DNA from: Chitinophaga filiformis
Lineage (GTDB): Bacteria; Bacteroidota; Bacteroidia; Chitinophagales; Chitinophagaceae
Length of the DNA: 64,000 nucleotides
NCBI RefSeq assembly: GCF_900102545.1
Contig: NZ_FNBN01000007.1
Location: 181,247 to 245,246, forward strand
Direction: 5' to 3'
Below, one piece after another: positions 53,280 to 60,441 of the stretch (positions are counted from its first letter, which is position 1; each line of letters opens with the position of its first letter). Under the pieces are notes generated by a model. It was not told the origin of the DNA. It saw only the letters and a list, made by a program, of their open reading frames with translations, and ran no database searches. A program made the position numbers and the translations under genes.

Positions 53280-56132
53280 TTATTGCTTCAAAACCTTATA
53301 TTTTTCCATGATTACATTACCATCTTTCACCTCCACAATATATACGCCGGCTGGCAATGACCTAATATTTAATGATATCCTGTTAAAGCCTTTTACAATT
53401 GATGTTTTGTGACTGTATAAACTTCGTCCGAACATATCATGAACATTGACTGTTACTGGTTTGAAAATGGAGGAATTTAATTCAAGTTGTATAAAGCCCT
53501 CAGTTGGGTTGGGGTATACTTTTCCAGTAACAGGTTTATATTGTTTTATTTCTTCCAAAGGCGGTACAAAGACCGGTCTGGCTCCACTGCAGCCATCAGG
53601 AGCTATCACCTGATCACTACTAACATAACTGCTGTTGGTAATAGTACCCGTATAAGCCGTTCCTAACTCAGCGGTAGCTATTCCCGGGTTGGCGTTATTA
53701 TCCAGCGGCCAGTATACAATGAGATTTGCAGCATTAGGATGACAACTACCCAATAATTTATCCTTCCAGGCATCTATCGTGCCGGCAGAAAGCGCCGTAT
53801 TCCAAACACGCACCTCATCTATTGTACCATTGACATAACAACAACTTGGTTCCCCACCTGCCATAAAAGGAGCCGTGTTAGTAGTGCTTGTATTGGCAGG
53901 TATAGCGGTTGCTGAGAAGCTGAGGGTTTGCTGAACGCCATCTATGTACACTTTCAGGCGGTTCGCATCGCCGGTTTGTGTCCCATCGAATACGGCGGCT
54001 ATATGATACCAGCCCCCTGGACTTACTGCATTTGCGCCGGTAAAACCATAAGTATTACTGCCGTTGCCCACCATAAAATAGATGGAATTGTTATTGGGCC
54101 CAATATGAAGCATGATTCTGTCTGTAAGGGAAGTGGCTTTACGCATGATAGTTGTCCAGGTACTCACCGTTGCGTCATATTTAAAATGCGCTTCCAATGT
54201 GAACTTGGACGCATTGTTAAGTTGCGTTACATTCCCCGTCGTTATCCGCCCGGATGACGAAACCGTTACCGCATTACCGCAACCGCTGGTATCAATAACC
54301 TGATCACTCTCAACATAACTTCCGTTACTTATAGTGCCTGTATAAGCCGTTCCCAGTGCAGCTGTAGCCGTTGTCGCGGTTGCGTCATTATCCAATGGCC
54401 AGTATACAACGAGATTAGCAACATTAGGATGACAGCTGGTGAGTAATTTATCTTTCCAGGCGGTGATAGTGCCGGCTGACAGAGGTGTGCTCCAAACACG
54501 CACCTCATCAATAGTACCATTCAAATAGCAACAACTAGGCTCCCCACCTGCCATAAAAGGAGCTGTATTGGTGTTGCTTGTGCTTGCAGGAATGGGACTC
54601 GACGAAAAGCTAAGTATTTGCTGAACACCGTCGATGTATAATTTCAGACGGTTGGCATCGCCCGTTTGCGTGCCATCATAGACAGCGGCAACGTGGTACC
54701 AGTTGCCAGGACTTACGGCATTGGCGGCTGTATAACCATATGAATTGGCGCCATTTCCTACCATAACGTAGATAGAATTATCGTTTGGCCCGATATGAAG
54801 CATGATCCTGTCTGTAAGGGAAATACCTTTACGCATGATAGTCGTCCAGGTGCTGACAGTCGCATCATATTTGAAATGCGCCTCCAGGGTAAATGTAGAC
54901 ACGTTTTTAAGCTGCGTGACGTCTCCTGTTGTTATCCTGCCGAGCGACGAAAAGGTCACCGCGTTGCCCGGACTGCCGCTGGTAACAGTGACAGTCATCG
55001 AATCCCTGGCTATCGCCGCCCTGTCGTCAACAACGCTCAATTGATATTTATATATGCCGGCTGTCGTAAGTCCTGAAACGGTTGTAGAACTGCCAGTCCC
55101 TGATGGGGTAGCAATAGATCCTCCAGCCGGGCCGGAATATTTCTTCCATACATACCGCACGATTGTGCCGTCTGCATCAGTGGAAGTGCTGCCGTTTAGC
55201 GTGGCGGTACCCGAACTTGCGGAAATCGTTGTATCGTTACCCGCGTGGGCTACAGGAAGTGTATTTACGGCAAGACACTTATTCTGCCCGAGAAACCACT
55301 CATAAATATTGAGCACGCCATCCTCAAGAAAAGGGTACGCATGAATGGAAAATACATATTCTGGTGCGGTATTATGTGGATGCGGTGTCACTGTGCCGGC
55401 AGGCCATATTGTAAGAAGTGGTTTTACCTGGGGATTAACAGCATTAAGCCTGTTGATAGAATTAATGGTTGTGTCGCGACTGGTAGTGACATCATCATAC
55501 GCATGAAAAGCCCATACAGGCAGCTTAGCAGCCGAAACATTGGCTGCTCCCGTTGAGTTCAGTGCTGTGTTCCATGCAGAGATTGGGACTACGGCAGCTA
55601 GTTTCTTTGCATTGGCACTCGAACTATTTAAATAATTAAAAACACCGGCGCCACCCCAACTATGACCACTAAGATAAATTTTACAAGTGTCAACCTTCAG
55701 CGAATCTATTCCATATTTAACCATCGCATCGATATATGCGGTGGGCCAGGTAGTTGTCGTCGGCCCCAAAGGCTGTAAGACTATGAAGGTGTCTGTTTTG
55801 TTATTCCAGGTAGCTCTCAGGTTGTTATTTTGCCAACCAACTTCGCGCATCGGCCCCCAACCCGTCAGATTCCAAACGGGTGCACCTGGCAAAAGGGATG
55901 TGTCGTTGCTCTGTAATGCGCCTCCCCCATGCAGAAATATAATTAGTGGATATTTCCTCGTAGGGAGCGAGGCGTCATGTGTAGAGGGTTTAGATTGGAG
56001 GAAAGGCACTACTTGTCCTGTACTAGCCGTTACCTTTTTGGCAATAACTTGTGCATTTACAAAAGTGGTTAGGCTTGAAAGAAGTATACAGAAGGTAAGG
56101 CATCGCCCAACCTGCTTTGTAATTTTTTTCAT
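53280..56132 (-). CDS. Secreted esterase/depolymerase-like hydrolase with PKD, duplicated LamG domains and T9SS sorting domain
   Basis: A 950-residue exported protein. Signal peptide to about residue 27; an alpha/beta hydrolase of the PHB-depolymerase/feruloyl-esterase type (about 30-290) with oxyanion region FLHGGGAL and nucleophile Ser158 in GHSWGG; a PKD-like domain (about 295-390); two LamG/concanavalin-type domains (about 395-600 and 620-830) that repeat each other; a linker; and a type IX sorting domain (about 870-950, VYPNPTEGFIQLELN to the end). It should act at the cell surface on an ester-bearing polymer or ligand. Single gene. Confidence 0.88.
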   Translation of the reverse strand: MKKITKQVGRCLTFCILLSSLTTFVNAQVIAKKVTASTGQVVPFLQSKPSTHDASLPTRKYPLIIFLHGGGALQSNDTSLLPGAPVWNLTGWGPMREVGWQNNNLRATWNNKTDTFIVLQPLGPTTTTWPTAYIDAMVKYGIDSLKVDTCKIYLSGHSWGGAGVFNYLNSSSANAKKLAAVVPISAWNTALNSTGAANVSAAKLPVWAFHAYDDVTTSRDTTINSINRLNAVNPQVKPLLTIWPAGTVTPHPHNTAPEYVFSIHAYPFLEDGVLNIYEWFLGQNKCLAVNTLPVAHAGNDTTISASSGTATLNGSTSTDADGTIVRYVWKKYSGPAGGSIATPSGTGSSTTVSGLTTAGIYKYQLSVVDDRAAIARDSMTVTVTSGSPGNAVTFSSLGRITTGDVTQLKNVSTFTLEAHFKYDATVSTWTTIMRKGISLTDRIMLHIGPNDNSIYVMVGNGANSYGYTAANAVSPGNWYHVAAVYDGTQTGDANRLKLYIDGVQQILSFSSSPIPASTSNTNTAPFMAGGEPSCCYLNGTIDEVRVWSTPLSAGTITAWKDKLLTSCHPNVANLVVYWPLDNDATATTATAALGTAYTGTISNGSYVESDQVIDTSGCGNAVTVSSSGRITTGNVTQLNNASKFTLEAHFKYDATVSTWTTIMRKATSLTDRIMLHIGPNNNSIYFMVGNGSNTYGFTGANAVSPGGWYHIAAVFDGTQTGDANRLKVYIDGVQQTLSFSATAIPANTSTTNTAPFMAGGEPSCCYVNGTIDEVRVWNTALSAGTIDAWKDKLLGSCHPNAANLIVYWPLDNNANPGIATAELGTAYTGTITNSSYVSSDQVIAPDGCSGARPVFVPPLEEIKQYKPVTGKVYPNPTEGFIQLELNSSIFKPVTVNVHDMFGRSLYSHKTSIVKGFNRISLNIRSLPAGVYIVEVKDGNVIMEKYKVLKQ
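53630..54950. repeat. 690-bp internal duplication covering the two LamG domains
   Basis: The DNA encoding the two LamG domains repeats with an offset of about 690 bases (230 codons) and high identity, for example CATGATnCTGTCTGTAAGGG at 54111 and 54801. Confidence 0.85.
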
Positions 56133-57185
56133 GGCATAAATGTTTAATGTTAAGGTATTCCTTAAAACCTTGTTGCTTGGGACATTTTACCGCTAAACTG
56201 AATGATACCGGAAAAACGAAGAGGAACAAACGATTTTTGGGGTGTTGATAAAATGGGTTGAACTACAATACTATGCTCCGATCTTAAAGGGATTGTCTTT
56301 AGTTAACCTAAGTTATGATTATTATACTATAAATACCAATATCCTGTGCTTTTTTATAATAAAAAAAAGTGTCTATCATGTAAACACTACTGGTAAACTT
56401 CTATTGTATACTCCGGCTTTATCACACATCAGAATGATAGACCACACGAGATAAATAATCTTTCCGCAGTGTTCGGATAGCTTACTGTCGGCTTACCATC
56501 TGCCTGGAATCGGCTTACCATTAGAATGCTAAAATGGTATTAAGAGGCTATTTAATGGGTATCTATATATCCATGGGATATTGAAGTGCCCTTTAAATAC
56601 TATTTTGATGTCAATAAGTATTATTATTGGTACCTTAGTCGGATACGACAAGTAAGCTATCTATAACCTCAAAAAACCTTTTTATGGCCGTTGTTAAAGA
56701 CAATATTCGTCCAAATTCAAATGGCTAAAGAAATTTCAACAGAACCGTTTATCCCGCTGAATGAATGGATTAAACTAAACGCGCTATAAATGAAAAGATC
56801 TATTATATTATAGTAGTGTTAGCCAGCACGCTTTGAATGTCGGGGCCTATTTATTTGGCCTGCGTGAAAGCAAGCTTTCACGCAGGCCAAATAAATAGGC
56901 CCCGGCATTCTTATGCTATTAATATTCAATATGCGTCATGGTTTTTCTCGTTTTGACAGTTAGACTAATCGATTATTCATAAGATTAATATCCTTTTTGT
57001 CTGACTGATCACCTCTCCAATTTCCTTAAATCCGTAATAAACAGGTTAGAAATTTGTCCAGTCGCCCCGGCTATTTATCGATTGAATTAGCCAGCATATT
57101 TGCTGAATGAAATTTCACCTATTCCCTCATCAATTGAATCAGATTTCGAAGGTCATGGACGCCGGCATTCCCATGACCGGCGACA
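56133..57185. other. Gene-poor region with a giant hairpin
   Basis: No convincing gene lies in these 1053 bases. A short frame at 56720-56788 (MAKEISTEPFIPLNEWIKLN and two more residues) resembles the start of an S4-type RNA-binding domain and may be a gene remnant. Near 57151-57178 a GGTCATGG/CCATGACC hairpin follows the downstream operon. The large hairpin is listed separately. Confidence 0.55.
56835..56910. repeat. 76-base inverted repeat (36-base arms)
   Basis: Arms 56835-56870 and 56875-56910 pair at 35 of 36 positions around CAAG; the core arm contains GGGGCCTATTTATTTGGCCT. The structure resembles the palindrome at 21447 in scale but not in sequence. Confidence 0.9.
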
Positions 57186-57941
57186 TTAATACTTATAGTT
57201 AGCGGCTTCTTCGATGACTTTAAGCACTTCCATCGGATGCGACAGCATCATGACATGAGAAGAAGGTAGCTCGACGACCCTGGCATTCATCCTTTTGGCC
57301 ATAAAACGCTCAAGGTCCGGATGGATCGTCTTATCGTTCTTCGCTACTATGAACCAATTAGGCTTAGTCTTCCATGCAGGCTCTCCGCCTTTATCGTCAA
57401 ACACGGTGTGCGCGGCTGGTACCTGTGTTGCGTATAACAGTGCCTGCTTTTGGGGACTCTGGTCGTCCGCGAACACCCTTTTTACCCCTTCTTCTGAAAT
57501 GAAAACAGATCCCCCCGACGATATGAGGTACCTGGTCAGTTCGGTCTGGGGCGCGTTTGCCGATAGGGCCAGCACTGATTCCCCGTTGTCGGGACCATAG
57601 GCGGCCAGGTAGACCAGACCAACCACTTTAGGATCGTTGCCCGCCTGTGTAATCACCATGCCTCCCCAGGAATGACCGACAAGTATTACCTTACCTTTAG
57701 CCAGATCGATGGCCTTTTGTGTTTCAGCTACATCATCCGCCAGACTGGTTACCCCATTTTGAATAGACATTACATGATAGCCTTTTGCCTGCAGTTGTTC
57801 TATCTGGTGGGTAAAGCATGAGCCGTCGGCCCATATGCCATGTACAAAAATGATCGTTGGCTTTTCGCCATTGTCCGACTGTCCCGAAGCTTCGGTGGCA
57901 AACATAGAACTTAAAAGTAAGAGTGTATATACTGTTTTCAT
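57186..57941 (-). CDS. Secreted alpha/beta hydrolase
   Basis: A 251-residue exported hydrolase, signal peptide to about residue 20. Oxyanion motif FVHGIWADGS and nucleophile Ser91 in GHSWGG; Asp and His of the triad follow in the usual places (FIVAKNDKTIHP and SSHVMMLSHP). It resembles haloalkane/ester hydrolase-type enzymes used in detoxification, but the substrate is not readable. It is the last gene of a three-gene operon, 6 bases after the ABM gene. Confidence 0.87.
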   Translation of the reverse strand: MKTVYTLLLLSSMFATEASGQSDNGEKPTIIFVHGIWADGSCFTHQIEQLQAKGYHVMSIQNGVTSLADDVAETQKAIDLAKGKVILVGHSWGGMVITQAGNDPKVVGLVYLAAYGPDNGESVLALSANAPQTELTRYLISSGGSVFISEEGVKRVFADDQSPQKQALLYATQVPAAHTVFDDKGGEPAWKTKPNWFIVAKNDKTIHPDLERFMAKRMNARVVELPSSHVMMLSHPMEVLKVIEEAANYKY

Positions 57942-57947
57942 GACTTT

Positions 57948-58250
57948 TTATTTTATAAATGGGGTTGTTAAAAACACTTCGCGTTCATCGAGCAGGGGAA
58001 TGATCCCGCCGGCCGCTAATTTTTTATAATGATCCGAGCTTACATGCGCCTGCTGCGCTGTGGCACTTGTGTAACCTTCAGACAGCAGCAATGTGTTGGC
58101 ATCGGAATTGTCCTGGCACACGGTGTAAAAGAGATTGCCTTCTTCAGCTCGCGTTTGCGTATGGAGCGATGTCAGCAGCTGTAGTAGCTCCTGCATTTTG
58201 CCTTCTTTGACTTTCCAACGCGCAAATACGTAAACAGGTGATGTCGCCAT
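57948..58250 (-). CDS. Antibiotic biosynthesis monooxygenase (ABM) domain protein
   Basis: A 100-residue single-domain protein of the ABM/quinol monooxygenase type: VFARWKVKEGKMQELLQLL and FYTVCQDNSDANTLLLSEGY. Such proteins act as small cofactor-free oxygenases on quinols or as dimeric partners. The second gene of the operon, 27 bases after the DJ-1 gene and 6 before the hydrolase, so the three are co-transcribed. Confidence 0.88.
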   Translation of the reverse strand: MATSPVYVFARWKVKEGKMQELLQLLTSLHTQTRAEEGNLFYTVCQDNSDANTLLLSEGYTSATAQQAHVSSDHYKKLAAGGIIPLLDEREVFLTTPFIK

Positions 58251-58277
58251 AGTTATTCATTTTTATGCCGTAAGAAC

Positions 58278-58946
58278 TCAGGCTTCTAAAATAGTAACGA
58301 CCCTTTGGGCCACCCCCTGTGCGGAAGCCGGGTTCTGGCCGGTCACCAGCCTTCCATCCGTAATGCTGTACGCTTTCCAGGGAGTGATACAGCTATAGTC
58401 GGCACCACGCTCCTTCAAAGCGTCTTCCAGCTCGAATGGAACGTCTTCCCTTGCATAGTCGAATTCCTCTGTAATACTGAAGCCGGTTACTTTTTTTCCT
58501 TTGACCAAATAAGAGCCGTCGTTCAATTTGACGTTGATCAGGCACACCGGCCCGTGACATACGGCGCTCACTACTTTGCCATTCTCATACATCGTGGACA
58601 ATATTTTCTGAACCGTCGGATTATCCGGCAGGTCGGCCACAGGAGCAAGACCGCCGGGTACAAATACAGCATCGTATTTATCTGTGATAACATCTTCAAT
58701 TCTGCCGCTATTCTTAAACTTACCCGGCCCATCACCTTTTAGAAAAGCTTGATTGACCGGATCTTCCGGCTCAACCATTTCGATAGGGGCCTCGCCGCCT
58801 TTAACGCTATAGACGTCGATCTCATATCCCTCTTTTTTAAAAACTTCGTAGGGGTGGGCCACCTCAGGCAGCAAATTTCCTGTGCGACGCTTTTTAGGCC
58901 CAATTACATTGGTGCTGGAGACAATGAATAAGATATTCTTCTTCAT
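58278..58946 (-). CDS. DJ-1/PfpI family class I glutamine amidotransferase-like protein
   Basis: A 222-residue cytoplasmic protein of the DJ-1/PfpI superfamily, chaperone or glyoxalase-type members of which handle reactive carbonyls. The nucleophile elbow is Cys130 in VSAVCHGPVC, preceded by FVPGGLAPVADL and with the oxyanion region GGLAP. It has the family's extra helix and normal length. The first gene of the operon, about 60 bases downstream of a perfect -7 element, itself preceded by an inverted repeat. Confidence 0.9.
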   Translation of the reverse strand: MKKNILFIVSSTNVIGPKKRRTGNLLPEVAHPYEVFKKEGYEIDVYSVKGGEAPIEMVEPEDPVNQAFLKGDGPGKFKNSGRIEDVITDKYDAVFVPGGLAPVADLPDNPTVQKILSTMYENGKVVSAVCHGPVCLINVKLNDGSYLVKGKKVTGFSITEEFDYAREDVPFELEDALKERGADYSCITPWKAYSITDGRLVTGQNPASAQGVAQRVVTILEA

Positions 58947-59005
58947 AATTTGACAAATTGATTAGTGATGGATTAGGAGATATATGGTAGCAGTACTGAC
59001 TTAAC

Positions 59006-59013
59006 CCAAAATT
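59006..59013 (-). promoter_or_regulatory. -7 element of the DJ-1/ABM/hydrolase operon
   Basis: TAATTTTG on the minus strand, a full match to TAnnTTTG, about 60 bases before the ATG at 58946. The -33 TTG is absent. Confidence 0.5.
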
Positions 59014-59042
59014 AGAACGCTCGACGAGCATTTGGAAATAAC

Positions 59043-59075
59043 CCTATTAATAGATGATATTAGAATATTAATAGG
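59043..59075. promoter_or_regulatory. Perfect inverted repeat, candidate activator site
   Basis: CCTATTAATA and TATTAATAGG face each other across 13 bases, centred about 60 bases upstream of the predicted start of transcription of the operon, the usual place for an activator. Confidence 0.55.
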
Positions 59076-59118
59076 TTATAACTATCTGAGAATGTTTTTT
59101 CACTTGTCCGCTTAGTTT

Positions 59119-59256
59119 GTGCTGGCAGGAATGGGACTCGACGAAAAGCTAAGGATTTGCTGAACGCCACCGTTAAACTGAATAATACCGGAAAAATGAA
59201 GGGGAACAAACAATTTTTTGTGGGTGTTGATAAAAATGGGTTGAACGACAATTGCC
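59119..59256 (-). pseudogene. Remnant of a second esterase-gene copy
   Basis: Bases 59119-59170 match 54587-54633 (inside the first LamG-coding repeat; GGAATGGGACTCGACGAAAA is exact), and directly after that 59169-59256 match the region upstream of the esterase gene (about 56190-56270; AAACTGAATnATACCGGAAA and GTTGATAAAAnTGGGTTGAA). Everything between those two parts of the gene is missing, as after a large internal deletion in a duplicate. Confidence 0.8.
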
Positions 59257-59266
59257 CCTGAACTTA

Positions 59267-59325
59267 AACCTAAGTGTAATAGCATCTCACAAAATAACTT
59301 TGCAAGAGCTATTACACCTTAGGTT
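59267..59325. repeat. 17/18-base inverted repeat with a 24-base spacer
   Basis: AACCTAAGTGTAATAGC at 59267 faces GCTATTACACCTTAGGTT at 59308, differing by a one-base bulge. It directly follows the esterase remnant; no gene adjoins it on either side. Confidence 0.7.
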
Positions 59326-59479
59326 AATACAGTGCAGATTAACCCTAATAATTTTTTAAACAATTTCACACTAAGCCATAGCTGTAGCACCAGCCCAACA
59401 AGTCAGGTATGGCTAAAGAGCAAAAAGTAACCCATTCAAATCTGGTAGTTTCCTAATACTTAAAAATATTTAGAAAATA

Positions 59480-60163
59480 TCATGGGGGAGAAATTGACAT
59501 AACATTGACTGTCATTGACCCTCCATATATATTTCCATAAACAGCTAAATTTGATGTGCGACTAACTCCTCCTGGGCCTATTACCGTTTCAGAATAATAC
59601 TGCTTATAAGTTAATACCCCCTGATAATAGCTTTGCTCAAGGTTTCCAACGGATTGCATAGTACCATGAACGCCGCCCCAGGAAAAATTGGCATCTGTGA
59701 TACTCGATGCATTGCTGTTGGTCGTCATTTGCGTCAAAACATACATGTTGCCTGCTGCACCAGTTAGGGAAGCAGTTCCTGAAAATATTTTCTTTGGCGG
59801 GTCTCCGGCACCAAAGGGTTGAATACTTTCTGTTTTAAGAGTCCCTTTTTGGATCAAAAGATTCTTTTCATACAAGAGATAATTATCAATCATCTTGTCA
59901 AACTTCTCTGCTCTAAACTTAGCTATTTCCTCTTTTGAATAATTAAAAGCCTTCTTTGTACCCGCAATATTCCTGACGTACAAAGCATAGTCAAAATAAT
60001 ACTGCAAAAGACTTGCTTCAACTGCCGGAGTATTAGAATCAGCCGTCGTAGCTGTTTTTAAAGACTCCGGGGTTTCCGGTGTAATATCAGTGCTTTTTTT
60101 ACACGAGACGGATAAAATCACCAGACAGATAGTAATAAGGGGCAAAAGCCGATTTTTTCTCAT
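59480..60163 (-). CDS. Hypothetical lipoprotein
   Basis: A 227-residue lipoprotein of unknown family. Lipobox LVILSVSCKK with Cys near residue 21. A helical, charged stretch follows (about 50-110: YSKEEIAKFRAEKFDKMIDN), then a small beta domain rich in Gly, Ser and Thr ending GGSMTVNVMSISPP. No motif is recognised. It follows the TonB-dependent receptor gene on the same strand after a 278-base gap and may be separate. Confidence 0.6.
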   Translation of the reverse strand: MRKNRLLPLITICLVILSVSCKKSTDITPETPESLKTATTADSNTPAVEASLLQYYFDYALYVRNIAGTKKAFNYSKEEIAKFRAEKFDKMIDNYLLYEKNLLIQKGTLKTESIQPFGAGDPPKKIFSGTASLTGAAGNMYVLTQMTTNSNASSITDANFSWGGVHGTMQSVGNLEQSYYQGVLTYKQYYSETVIGPGGVSRTSNLAVYGNIYGGSMTVNVMSISPP

Positions 60164-60441
60164 AGAATTTAGTTTGTGTAATGAATGAAATAAACCAGAT
60201 CAAAAGGGCTAATTAATACGGGTTAATCTGAAAAGTCTGCTACAGTACGTATACCAGGTTCAAAAAACTCTATCTCAATTTTTACTTTTTTTTGTAACTA
60301 GAATATAACGACAATATGAAATCGCAGGGCAAGGATGTCAGAACAATGTATGGATATGATATTGATGGCCTCACCCTCATACATGTTAACAGCGATACTG
60401 CACCTATTAGGGGGATCGTGGCAGCGGCCTCTTATTCTCTA

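Noticed and set aside
56360..56450. Inverted repeat GTCTATCAT/ATGATAGAC
   Set aside because: Nine-base arms about 55 bases apart in AT-rich DNA are expected by chance and no gene adjoins them.
56720..56788. Short frame resembling the start of an S4 RNA-binding domain protein
   Set aside because: Only 22 codons, stops before the conserved Gly-Gly-Ala part, and no promoter; at most a remnant, so not called as a gene.
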